DNA of 21,943 nt from a virus, in the IMG/VR virus record IMGVR_UViG_3300017991_000417, positions 1 to 21,943 of that record; one strand, written 5' to 3'. The position numbers and the translations under genes were made by a program. The notes beneath the pieces are model-generated. The model was given only the letters and a program-made list of their open reading frames with translations. It ran no database searches and had not been told where the DNA came from. Positions 14,853 to 21,085 of this stretch are shown here, piece by piece. Numbering within the stretch: the stretch's first letter is position 1; every line of letters starts with the position of its first letter.

Positions 14853-15336
14853 CCTCATCCTCGTCACCGATTCCACAGACCATTTCCTCAATCGTTTTCA
14901 ATCCAGTTGGCGTCGTGTTTCCCTTTGGTACGCATATTCCGGCTTGAACTCCTTTTGTCATCGAGATCGTTCTGAACGTTCCACTCTTACATTTGCCTGG
15001 GGGGAACTGGCGGAACCGCCATGTGTTCTCCGTAGTGTCCACTTTCTTGTCAACGAACCCATGATCCTTTACCCACTTACGAGCGTCGGCCAACGTGTCG
15101 AATACACGTTTAAGTAGGATGAGCGTTTGGACCTTGGTTTGTTTCAGGAATTCTTCTTTGAGGATATCGGTGGCGAGTTGGTTATGGCAGGAACGACAAA
15201 AATGTGAGCCTTTCCGAAATTGATGCGTGACGATGATACCTTCTGCATAGCAGCAATCATCGGGTTGTTTCTCATAGACTATTGAAAGCCTTGCTCTATT
15301 CCACTTCAAGAGGAGGTCAAGAGTGGCCTGCTCCAT
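14839..15336 (-). CDS. Phage protein with Cys-rich N-terminus and RFRQ domain
   Basis: First gene after the promoter at 15431-15459. The ATG at 15336 follows GGAGG. It has 165 residues. Residues 28-50 contain C28-C29 and C47-x2-C50 (CCYAEG, HFCRSCHNQL), probably a metal site. Residues 82-135 contain LADARKWVKDHGF, TENTWRFRQ and GTFRTISMTKGVQAGI. This A-x-x-W-x-x-x-H-G-F...T-E-N...RFRQ pattern is familiar from phage proteins located by portal and protease genes, with no settled function. The tail is short and acidic. In-frame upstream methionines lack an SD. Confidence 0.65.
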   Translation of the reverse strand: MEQATLDLLLKWNRARLSIVYEKQPDDCCYAEGIIVTHQFRKGSHFCRSCHNQLATDILKEEFLKQTKVQTLILLKRVFDTLADARKWVKDHGFVDKKVDTTENTWRFRQFPPGKCKSGTFRTISMTKGVQAGICVPKGNTTPTGLKTIEEMVCGIGDEDEDGGV

Positions 15337-15352
15337 ACAACCTCCAAAACGA

Positions 15353-15388
15353 AAAGCTGTCATGCCCAAGCAGATGCACAGCAGCCTT
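15353..15388 (-). promoter_or_regulatory. Leader hairpin before the head operon
   Basis: On the transcript, AAGGCTGCTGTGC (15388-15376) pairs with GCATGACAGCTTT (15365-15353): 12 of 13 positions pair if G-U is allowed, with a 10-base loop. It ends about 7 bases before the SD of the first gene and is followed by TTTTCGTTTT. It could be an attenuator, a processing site or an mRNA-protecting 5' structure. Confidence 0.5.
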
Positions 15389-15430
15389 CAAGATTTCGAT
15401 TCAACAGGACCTTCGGTCACGCTCACGGAA

Positions 15431-15459
15431 AATCTACCACCCTTAATTCCGTTTGTCAA
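15431..15459 (-). promoter_or_regulatory. Sigma70-type promoter of the head module
   Basis: On the minus strand TTGACA (15459-15454) is a perfect -35 box. TAGATT (15436-15431) lies after a 17-base spacer and matches four of six bases of TATAAT. Transcription would begin near 15424, giving a leader of about 88 bases to the ATG at 15336. It sits in the largest intergenic gap of the window, directly before the pre-portal and head genes. Confidence 0.75.
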
Positions 15460-15468
15460 CGAATGATT

Positions 15469-15702
15469 TTATTTTTCCGCTGGTTTTGAAAAGTACATGC
15501 ACTTGTCCTCATCCAGTCGAGGGCAGTTAAAGATCAACCCTGTTTTCGTCATCTCGGCCAAAAGCCTTTTCTTGACATGCGACGTAATAGCCACCCACAA
15601 CGCCCTTTCGTATTCGTTCTTAGGGTCGGCCCCGTCCGACAACTCCAAAAGGATTCGGTCAATCAACTCACCAAGCTGTCTCGAACCGGACAATTCAGGC
15701 AT
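15469..15702 (-). CDS. Small unknown protein, end of the accessory operon
   Basis: A 77-aa protein. The ATG at 15702 shares a base with the upstream TGA (TGATG), which I prefer to an in-frame GTG at 15714. It begins MPELSGSRQLGELIDRILLE, is mainly helical in its first 55 residues, and has two cysteines near the end (NCPRLDEDKC), perhaps part of a metal site. No family is recognised. The promoter of the head module follows within 10 bases of its stop, and there is no clear terminator between them. Confidence 0.6.
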   Translation of the reverse strand: MPELSGSRQLGELIDRILLELSDGADPKNEYERALWVAITSHVKKRLLAEMTKTGLIFNCPRLDEDKCMYFSKPAEK

Positions 15703-15785
15703 CAGTATTTCCACATTTCAGTCACGATCCATCTCAAAAGGAAATACAGCCCGATCAAGATTAAACCGCCAACTATCCACCACAT
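15702..15785 (-). CDS. 27-aa single-span membrane microprotein
   Basis: An ATG at 15785-15783 shares a base with the stop of the nuclease gene (TAATG), and its TGA at 15704-15702 shares a base with the ATG of the next gene (TGATG). The peptide is MWWIVGGLILIGLYFLLRW followed by IVTEMWKY: one hydrophobic helix of about 20 residues, Trp at both membrane interfaces, and a short charged tail. It fits exactly between its two neighbours, and GGCGGA precedes it as a modest SD. A role in lysis, membrane anchoring or modulation of a partner is possible; none can be shown. Confidence 0.6.
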   Translation of the reverse strand: MWWIVGGLILIGLYFLLRWIVTEMWKY

Positions 15786-16111
15786 TAGTAATCCGCCAAC
15801 CTTGCCAGCCCGACACCGAGCAGCGTTTGATTTAGTGAAACGTCATCATAGAACACCTCAGCCAGATAGCGACCGTATTTTCCCGTCTTATCCTTATGGG
15901 TTTTCACAATGACTTCACGATCCAAAACTTTTTCTTCAACAAATCTCTTGGCTTTCATTCCGGCTTCGTACTCCTCACCTCTTAACTCCGGCGTGTCGAT
16001 TCCGAAAAGCCTCAACCGAATATCAAAATAAATCTTGAAGCCGAGATCGACTCGGACATCAATTGTATCTCCGTCCACAACATGCGTTACTTTCGCACGG
16101 TATTCGTACAT
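15785..16111 (-). CDS. Staphylococcal-nuclease-fold (TNase-like) nuclease
   Basis: A 108-aa protein from the ATG at 16111, behind GTAGGAGGG; earlier in-frame methionines lack an SD. It is a minimal SNase OB-fold. The active-site motifs are all present: VVDGDTIDV (residues 11-19), RLFGIDTPE (34-42, with Arg34, Asp39 and Glu42 corresponding to R35, D40 and E43 of the Staphylococcus enzyme), and KYGRYLAEV with Arg81 corresponding to R87. It should cleave phosphodiester bonds with Ca2+. There is no signal peptide, so it acts in the cytoplasm. A role in host DNA breakdown or DNA processing is possible. Confidence 0.88.
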   Translation of the reverse strand: MYEYRAKVTHVVDGDTIDVRVDLGFKIYFDIRLRLFGIDTPELRGEEYEAGMKAKRFVEEKVLDREVIVKTHKDKTGKYGRYLAEVFYDDVSLNQTLLGVGLARLADY

Positions 16112-16119
16112 TAACCCTC

Positions 16120-17121
16120 CTACCGGTTGAGCGCATGGATCAGGCATCCCTTAGCCACAGACTGCAATGGTTCTTCCGCCAACCGAATCTGTTTGACCTC
16201 AATAGGAAGTCGAACAGATTTAAAAACATCCTCGAATACGTCTCGAAATCCACCGGCTAATGCAGTACCGCCGGCCAGAACAATCGAGATCGGGGACTCA
16301 AACTCCGGCACTTGCTTCTCACTGACCAGTTTGTTGGCAATCGTTTTCAACGTCCCCTCAATCAGTTCCCTGGTATAAATCGCAAGGGCCTGCTCCTCTC
16401 TGGTTTTCGGTTCAATCAGGTTCACTCCTCGCTCTTTAATCCGTGTCATCCTGGTTTGCTCATTACCTGTCACCATCGCTGCTTCATGGTCGATCCAGTC
16501 ACCCCCCCTGGCTGTCGAAAACGTTACCGCAGGAATGGACCGGTAGGACACGCAAACGTTAAACATCCCCCCACCGCATGATATTCCTATCCCCGTGAAA
16601 TCATCCTCGATCAACTCGGACATGATTACCGCATGGCCTTCCATGATCGGTTTCGGGTCGTAACCGAGACTCAACAGAACTCCCTCGAAAATCTTTTTGT
16701 GGTAGGCCACGTTCATTGGTGAGTCAATCGGATTGGCTGGTACTGAATAAACGACTGGTTCGTTTGACGACCTGGGGTTTCCAAGCAACTTCTTAATCAT
16801 CAACTTGATGATCGGCAAAGCGTCAATATCATCCGGCGAAATCATCCCGTTCCGCATCGGACGCCTGGTCGATTTCTTCAAAACATTTGCCAACTCGAAC
16901 GCCGAATCTCCCATCACGAACATTCGACCCTCGTACTTGGCATACTGGACTTTGAGGCTTGTCAACGCCTTCTGCTGCCACTCATCATTGTCCACTTCGA
17001 TAAACGCATTACGTTGCATCTGAATCTGGGTTTTGTTTCCAACTGTCCTTGCACATAGCAAATTGGCTGTTCCGATATCGAGGCCAGCTCCACCCTTTGA
17101 CTCTTTCTTTTCTTCGCTCAT
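16120..17121 (-). CDS. Actin-like ATPase (MreB/ParM class) encoded by the phage
   Basis: A 333-aa protein overlapping the previous gene by ATGA. It shows the actin/HSP70 fold motifs in order: phosphate-1 LDIGTANLL (residues 14-22), a conserved E-x-H-A-V region at about 161-165, phosphate-2 GIGISCGGGMFNV (177-189), RGGDWIDHEAA (205-215), adenosine motif VLAGGTALAGGF (281-292), and connect-2 SVAKGC (321-326). The length matches MreB and ParM. Such proteins bind ATP and form filaments that position DNA or organise the cell. No MreC/D genes are nearby, so a phage segregation or positioning role is more likely than wall synthesis. It has no N-terminal membrane helix. Confidence 0.8.
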   Translation of the reverse strand: MSEEKKESKGGAGLDIGTANLLCARTVGNKTQIQMQRNAFIEVDNDEWQQKALTSLKVQYAKYEGRMFVMGDSAFELANVLKKSTRRPMRNGMISPDDIDALPIIKLMIKKLLGNPRSSNEPVVYSVPANPIDSPMNVAYHKKIFEGVLLSLGYDPKPIMEGHAVIMSELIEDDFTGIGISCGGGMFNVCVSYRSIPAVTFSTARGGDWIDHEAAMVTGNEQTRMTRIKERGVNLIEPKTREEQALAIYTRELIEGTLKTIANKLVSEKQVPEFESPISIVLAGGTALAGGFRDVFEDVFKSVRLPIEVKQIRLAEEPLQSVAKGCLIHALNR

Positions 17122-17363
17122 GATTTCCTCCCGAATTTCTTAATGTGCATCTCGGCCTCACCTTCTTTTAACGGTCTCCAATCGAAAAACCCGTTCATAT
17201 TCTCCCGACCTTCACCACACGGCCCTTTGAAGTGAGGCCACATAAAATCTGTCCACCGGTCTCCGAACAATTGGGACTCCGCACCACAAACTTTGCACAC
17301 CACAATGTCCTTTGGGTGTCTCGGTATCGGTGCGGATAAATCAATTCGTTTCCTGGCTGCCAT
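17118..17363 (-). CDS. Small Cys-rich protein next to the actin-like gene
   Basis: An 81-aa protein, ATG at 17363, ending in ATGA overlap with the actin-like gene, so the two are probably co-translated. It has a basic start, CKVC at residues 23-26, H44 and C49 (WPHFKGPCGEG), and ends FGRKS. The C-x2-C...H...C set suggests one zinc ion. Tight coupling suggests a working partner of the actin-like protein, for example a small DNA- or protein-binding adaptor, but no ParR-type ribbon-helix-helix is visible. No family is recognised. Confidence 0.6.
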   Translation of the reverse strand: MAARKRIDLSAPIPRHPKDIVVCKVCGAESQLFGDRWTDFMWPHFKGPCGEGRENMNGFFDWRPLKEGEAEMHIKKFGRKS

Positions 17364-17378
17364 TCGATTAACTCAACT

Positions 17379-18101
17379 TTACTTCCCCTTGTAAATCAAA
17401 TCGTCAACTATCTCGACCTCTTTGTCCCAGGCACCGAGAATGTACAGCCATCGACCAAACGGAGAATTGGCCAACAGGATCGGGTCTTTCCGATCTTCCT
17501 TACCACCGTCATCAACAATCAATTGAAGGTCTGGCTCATCATCACGGCAATCCTCATAAAGATCGACAAACGCTTCCAACTCATCCAACGCCTCTGTCGG
17601 GACCGTCTTATAAAACGAGCTGAAACTCACACACTTCACCTTGTATTTCTCACACAACTTATCGACCATGGCCTTGGTCGTCATGGCCCACCGAAACTTG
17701 TGACCGATTTTGAGGTATTGCTTCCTGGCCTTCAAATAAGTCAACGCCTCGATCTCATCACTTGGCCTGATTCCCCTCTTTTCCAAAACCTTGATCCGAC
17801 GCTTCACAATCTTGATCTGCTCGTCCAATCCGTTCAACATAATAGATGGCTTGGCAACTACTATGTCATTAACAAGCTCGACGGGTTTCTTCTCCTCTCG
17901 CTCCTTAACGTTCTCAACGTTACCCCCACTCCATCCTTGGGTCGGCGCAAAATTCGTTGTTACTGAGTTCGTTCCCTCATATCCCCAGTTTGATACATGG
18001 ATCACCTGCTGATTTTGTTGCGCCGTTTCGATACCCGAAACAAAAGCCCGACGGTTTTTCTTCCGCAGGCTCCTTATTACTTTCCTGAGTTTTCTGAACA
18101 T
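17379..18101 (-). CDS. Conserved phage protein, unknown, basic N-terminus
   Basis: A 240-aa protein. The ATG at 18101 is preferred because GAGGTGA lies 6 bases before it. Residues 1-20 are strongly basic (MFRKLRKVIRSLRKKNRR). Residues 25-75 are low complexity. Residues 95-135 form a helical coil (DEQIKIVKRRIKVLEKRG). The C-terminal domain contains FRWAMTTKAMVDKL, and ends RKDPILLANSPFGRWLYILG followed by AWDKEVEIVDDL. I recall the DPILLA.SPFG...LGAWDKEV block from other phage proteins without assigned function. Neighbour of the Cys-rich and actin-like genes. DNA binding by the basic end is possible. Confidence 0.6.
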   Translation of the reverse strand: MFRKLRKVIRSLRKKNRRAFVSGIETAQQNQQVIHVSNWGYEGTNSVTTNFAPTQGWSGGNVENVKEREEKKPVELVNDIVVAKPSIMLNGLDEQIKIVKRRIKVLEKRGIRPSDEIEALTYLKARKQYLKIGHKFRWAMTTKAMVDKLCEKYKVKCVSFSSFYKTVPTEALDELEAFVDLYEDCRDDEPDLQLIVDDGGKEDRKDPILLANSPFGRWLYILGAWDKEVEIVDDLIYKGK

Positions 18102-18111
18102 TCCGTTCACC

Positions 18112-18173
18112 TCATGTATATTTTTCTCGGTCTTTTAGACATATCGACAAAACATGTTTACGAAATCGACATA
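18112..18173 (-). promoter_or_regulatory. Short gap with repeated GATATGTC and a palindrome
   Basis: This 62-base gap before the gene at 18101 contains GATATGTC twice in direct order and an aaacatgttt palindrome between them. No promoter boxes at acceptable spacing were found. It could be an operator or partition-type site; the number of repeats is small, so the call is tentative. Confidence 0.3.
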
Positions 18174-18419
18174 TCACCTGAATTCGTCCCCGAAACTCTT
18201 GGGGTTCCCACCGTAGAGTCTCTCCCGTTCGATCCGTTTTATGTCATCCTCAAACTCAAGAAACTCATCTGAAACAATGATGGACCCGATCTCGGTATGT
18301 CCCTCATCCTCTTTGCCGAGCGTCCGTTTCAAATCACGGACTAGGCCCATGCTGATCTTTCCGTACAAAACGACGGCTTTTGCAAACAATTCGGTCAAAC
18401 TTGGTGGTATATCTCTCAT
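18174..18419 (-). CDS. Small acidic helical protein, unknown
   Basis: An 81-aa protein starting at the ATG that overlaps the previous stop (ATGA). It has a helical first half (SLTELFAKAVVLYGKISMGL), a short acidic loop (GKEDEGHTEIG) and a second helix rich in charged residues (EFEDDIKRIERERLYGG). No cysteines and no membrane segment. No family is recognised. It is tightly packed in the accessory operon, so co-expression with its neighbours is likely. Confidence 0.55.
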   Translation of the reverse strand: MRDIPPSLTELFAKAVVLYGKISMGLVRDLKRTLGKEDEGHTEIGSIIVSDEFLEFEDDIKRIERERLYGGNPKSFGDEFR

Positions 18420-18604
18420 TCTGTTCCTTCCCGTCCGGCGGTTACTCCGTTCGACAAATGCTGGTCAACAATTTGTTCAAGATTCTTAACAAACCCTGAT
18501 TTCGTTTGCCGATCCATTGACTTCAACTCACGCCGGAACGACTTTCGTCCCATCAAAACTTCAAGCATTTCCTCAACAATCACTTCCGCTGTCGATGAAC
18601 TCAT
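18416..18604 (-). CDS. Small helical protein, unknown
   Basis: A 62-aa protein with ATGA overlaps at both ends. It begins MSSSTAEVIVEEMLEVLMGR and continues with basic helices (KSFRRELKSMDRQTK, FVKNLEQIVDQHL). It is probably all alpha. No motif is recognised. Confidence 0.5.
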   Translation of the reverse strand: MSSSTAEVIVEEMLEVLMGRKSFRRELKSMDRQTKSGFVKNLEQIVDQHLSNGVTAGREGTE

Positions 18605-18849
18605 ACGTTCTCCGTCATTCCTAAGAATTTAAGGTGACACTTTTTGCACTCAACCTGAATGATATTCACCCAGAACGCAAAGGTATCACCACCCTGCAAA
18701 TCGACTTGCTGCTGCTGGATCATTTTCCAGTCATGCTTACAATCGACTTGACTCTCAGTTAAGGCTAGGACTCGACCCTGGACGTTCATCCGAACATCCC
18801 TCTTTCTGCGGTCGGCCATGCGTCGCTCTAAACGCCTTTTCTCCTGCAT
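18601..18849 (-). CDS. Basic protein with Cys/His metal-site pattern
   Basis: About 82 residues from the ATG at 18849, with GGGAG upstream; an in-frame TTG at 18855 is an alternative. The first 20 residues are very basic (MQEKRRLERRMADRRKRDVR). The rest has C37-x-H39, then C68-x2-C71-H72 (DCKHDW, ECKKCHLKF), arranged like a small zinc ribbon with a strand-rich middle. The 5' third overlaps the end of the upstream membrane-protein gene by about 95 bases in another frame. RNA or DNA binding is plausible from the basic tail and zinc pattern. Confidence 0.55.
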   Translation of the reverse strand: MQEKRRLERRMADRRKRDVRMNVQGRVLALTESQVDCKHDWKMIQQQQVDLQGGDTFAFWVNIIQVECKKCHLKFLGMTENV

Positions 18850-19192
18850 TTTCAAATAACTCCCTGTGTTTATTTATCGTTTCGATAATCTGCATCCTTT
18901 TCACAAGCGCATAGTTCAAAACTTTGATGATCCTTTCCTGTTTTCTATGCTCCTCATCAACACCAAGCCAGGTCATCAATTTGTCTCCCCCATAAAACGA
19001 GACCAGGACGGAGATCAGCAAGAACACCGAAACATCCATCTCAGCCGACTCAAAAATCATCCCAGTTACACGCCCGACTGCAAGATTGAAGGTAACCAGA
19101 AAAGCAAAAACCGTCAGGACATACCAAATGATCCTGACGTTCACCCACTTCTCAATCCTATTCACTTTGTCGAGCATATAATCTGGGGTCAC
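18755..19192 (-). CDS. Membrane protein with two helices, holin-like
   Basis: A 145-aa protein with a GTG start in a GTGA overlap. TM1 lies at about residues 21-39 and TM2 at 54-69, followed by a long charged cytoplasmic segment (EEHRKQERIIKVLNYALVKR). Residues about 115-145 overlap the next gene and look poorly conserved. Two membrane helices and a charged tail fit a class II holin or an accessory membrane protein. No endolysin gene was found nearby, so this is tentative. Confidence 0.55.
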   Translation of the reverse strand: MTPDYMLDKVNRIEKWVNVRIIWYVLTVFAFLVTFNLAVGRVTGMIFESAEMDVSVFLLISVLVSFYGGDKLMTWLGVDEEHRKQERIIKVLNYALVKRMQIIETINKHRELFENAGEKAFRATHGRPQKEGCSDERPGSSPSLN

Positions 19193-19374
19193 AATTTTGT
19201 TTCCGCCAAGTATTTGATGACTCCGAGAACCTTCAACAACCAGATCACAAGGGACCCCGTGATGACAATATTCAGAATGTTTTTGATCTTCACATTCATT
19301 GGGACCAAAGAGTTAATCATCCATTGGACGATAAACACGATTGCCACTACAATCAGGACATTCAACAGACTCAT
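19189..19374 (-). CDS. Thivi_2564-like small membrane protein
   Basis: A 61-aa protein with two membrane helices, about residues 4-22 and 33-52, joined by a short loop (VPMNVKIKNI). It resembles the Thivi_2564 family: MSLLNVLIVV at the start, an N.ylPM-like VPM turn, KNILN and IWLLKVLGV. Family members are small bacterial membrane proteins and appear also in phages. The ATG shares a base with the upstream TAA. A holin role is possible because of its size and the membrane-protein gene that follows. Confidence 0.65.
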   Translation of the reverse strand: MSLLNVLIVVAIVFIVQWMINSLVPMNVKIKNILNIVITGSLVIWLLKVLGVIKYLAETKL

Positions 19375-19838
19375 TACCCACCTCTCAGTTTTTTGAGTCG
19401 CTCCAACGCTCCACCAACTCCGTCTCCCTCTACCTTCTTGGTTCCTACTTGTTCGAGGTTCGACTCAATTTCGATTTTAGACATCAAACTCGATAGGTTT
19501 CCACGGAACGACTCCATCGTTTTTATCTCCGTATCCGGCAGCCGTCCGGCAGCTACAAGACCCTTTACCATTTCCATCATGGAGTCCATCTTATCAGACA
19601 GCAATTGCGAAGCGTCCTTACCGATATCGGTGGTGACCAGCGTCGTCACCTTGTCAATTTCCTGTCTGGTCAATTCCTGTTTACGTTCGGACAGGACTTT
19701 ATCAATCGCTTCCTGAACAAATTTGGTGATCGCTCCCTTCGTTACAACTCGGACTTTCTTGATTCCTTGTCTCTGCAATTCCTGGACAGACGTTTCCTTC
19801 GACGCCTGCTCAACTATTTTTTCTGCGTCGTTTTCCAA
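19374..19838 (-). CDS. Coiled-coil protein, unknown
   Basis: A 154-aa protein. I chose the TTG at 19838, which has AAAGGTGAT ahead. It is nearly all charged helix (SVQELQRQGIKKVRVV, LSERKQELTRQEI, MMEMVKGLVAAGRL), ending in a Gly-rich tail (GDGVGGALERLKKL). No catalytic motif or membrane segment. It overlaps both neighbours. No family is recognised; an oligomerising structural or regulatory role is possible. Confidence 0.55.
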   Translation of the reverse strand: MENDAEKIVEQASKETSVQELQRQGIKKVRVVTKGAITKFVQEAIDKVLSERKQELTRQEIDKVTTLVTTDIGKDASQLLSDKMDSMMEMVKGLVAAGRLPDTEIKTMESFRGNLSSLMSKIEIESNLEQVGTKKVEGDGVGGALERLKKLRGG

Positions 19839-20034
19839 TGTCTATCACCTTTATTTTCATACGGACTTTCTGGCCATCGAACGGAGAGAGTTTTTTTAAA
19901 TCGAGAGGTGCGCCTTTATCATCGAGGATTCCGAGGTAGAACGACTGCTGGGGGGCGAACAATCGCAACGTTCCTTCGAGCGTTGCGTATGCGGTTAGGT
20001 ATGGGTTCTTTTTATTGTGATTTAATTTTGTCAT
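19810..20034 (-). CDS. Small unknown protein
   Basis: A 74-aa protein, ATG at 20034 after GGTGAT, overlapping the previous gene by 23 bases. It has a basic Asn/Lys start, an alternating strand region (LEGTLRLFAPQQSFYLGI, LDDKGAPLDL) and a C-terminal KVRMKIKVIDIG strand, so it looks like a small beta barrel. No family is recognised. Confidence 0.55.
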   Translation of the reverse strand: MTKLNHNKKNPYLTAYATLEGTLRLFAPQQSFYLGILDDKGAPLDLKKLSPFDGQKVRMKIKVIDIGKRRRKNS

Positions 20035-20491
20035 CCACTATCACCAACGGTTCGGCCTGCCCCGTTTCGGGTTCAATTTCCTCAACTGTCGGATAAGACT
20101 TTCCTATTTTATGGAGTACCGTTCCTACGCCGGCACCCAAGAACAAAATTGCAAGGAACCCAAGACCGACTGTCATGGCTATTGCGTTCATGGCTCGTTC
20201 TGGTTCTTTCTCTAAGGGAGAATCAGCGACCCTGGGTTCCTCGACCACTACCTGCCTAATGGCAGGAGCAGAATTGATTTCTTTTTGCGACAACTTCTTT
20301 ACCGGAGCTTCCTCTTGGATCATCGTTACTTCCGGCTTGACCTGAATGTCCGATACCGCTGCCTGTCTATAAGGTGGTGTCGGCAACGTACCGCACCCCA
20401 TGACGAGGAAAAGTAGTGGAGCAGCCCACAGGCTCCTCCTCATCGTCCTTTTCGACTCGACAATTCTTACAGACTGATTGCCCACCTTCAT
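20012..20491 (-). CDS. Candidate u-spanin: lipoprotein with C-terminal membrane helix
   Basis: A 159-aa protein with a strong SD (AGAAAGGAG) before the ATG at 20491. After a basic start, residues 20-33 form a signal peptide with lipobox V-M-G-C33. A 67-residue soluble segment follows, then a membrane helix at about 101-126 (AMNAIAMTVG, FLAILFLGAG) and a 33-residue polar tail. Lipid anchor at the N-terminus plus a C-terminal inner-membrane helix is the topology of a unimolecular spanin such as T1 gp11, which joins outer and inner membrane at lysis. T1 gp11 is about 130 residues. Here the tail after the helix is longer, so another envelope role remains possible. Met at -2 of the lipobox is unusual. 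Confidence 0.6.
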   Translation of the reverse strand: MKVGNQSVRIVESKRTMRRSLWAAPLLFLVMGCGTLPTPPYRQAAVSDIQVKPEVTMIQEEAPVKKLSQKEINSAPAIRQVVVEEPRVADSPLEKEPERAMNAIAMTVGLGFLAILFLGAGVGTVLHKIGKSYPTVEEIEPETGQAEPLVIVDDKIKSQ

Positions 20492-20594
20492 CGGTGAACT
20501 CCTTTCTACATATCCGGCACTTTCGTTTCGGATTACGGTCTCGAACCTTCCGGCCCTGGTATCTCTGGCTGTTGCGGTTCTTCGTCTTTTCCAT
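20367..20594 (-). CDS. Small zinc-ribbon-like protein overlapping the lipoprotein gene
   Basis: A 75-aa ORF starting behind GGTGG. Residues 1-25 are very basic (MEKTKNRNSQRYQGRKVRDR). C26-x2-C29 and C42-x2-C45 (CRIC, CKNC) form a compact zinc-ribbon pattern. From about residue 35 on it overlaps the lipoprotein gene in another frame for 125 bases, and the last 25 residues look like a by-product of that frame. It also overlaps the end of the upstream gene. Nucleic-acid binding is a reasonable guess. Confidence 0.5.
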   Translation of the reverse strand: MEKTKNRNSQRYQGRKVRDRNPKRKCRICRKEFTDEGGQSVCKNCRVEKDDEEEPVGCSTTFPRHGVRYVADTTL

Positions 20595-21075
20595 TTGGAC
20601 TCACCACCTGTAATGGGACTTGATTCGGTTTCGGCTCAGGAATAACAACTTTCACTCCTGGCCTTACTTCTTGCGCTTCTTGGCTTTGGCCACTTTCTTT
20701 TTCTTGGCTCTCTTTCCCATTTCCAGATACCTCCTTTTGTTTGGCCTGTTCTTCGGCCTTCTTTTTGGCTTCCTCGGCCCGACGTTTAGCGGCGTCCTCG
20801 GTTTCCTTCCATATCTTCACAAACTCATCGTCCAACTCTTTCTTAGTGAACGGCTTTATGTATTCTACGCCAAGGCGTTTTGACGTGTTTCGGTGTAGCA
20901 CGTTTGCAATGGCCTCGATCATGACATGGGTGGACAACGCCATCCGCTTGAGATTCTCGATACTGTCAACAACCCTGGCCATCTCTTGCGCCATTCCAAC
21001 GGCTAAACGCTCCCGTTGTTGGCGTTCCCTTTGGACTGCTTTGTTGATCTCTGCTATGACTGCTCCATCCCTCAT
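20533..21075 (-). CDS. Coiled-coil protein with Pro-rich tail
   Basis: A 180-aa protein. The ATG at 21075 has AGGAGG before it, whereas an in-frame ATG further upstream lies inside the previous gene. Residues 1-60 are a helical coil with MAQEMARVVDSIENLKRM. Residues 85-125 are a charged helix with KRRAEEAKKKAEEQAK. The tail from about residue 126 is Gln/Pro/Glu-rich and disordered (PEPKPNQVPLQVV). No family is recognised. A structural or scaffolding role is possible. Confidence 0.6.
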   Translation of the reverse strand: MRDGAVIAEINKAVQRERQQRERLAVGMAQEMARVVDSIENLKRMALSTHVMIEAIANVLHRNTSKRLGVEYIKPFTKKELDDEFVKIWKETEDAAKRRAEEAKKKAEEQAKQKEVSGNGKESQEKESGQSQEAQEVRPGVKVVIPEPKPNQVPLQVVSPNGKDEEPQQPEIPGPEGSRP

Positions 21076-21085
21076 GCCTTGCCTC

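Noticed and set aside
18112-18173. An 11-codon ORF (MSKRPRKIYMR) ending in the SD of the gene at 18101
   Set aside because: No SD and too short to judge; stated only as a possibility for a leader peptide.
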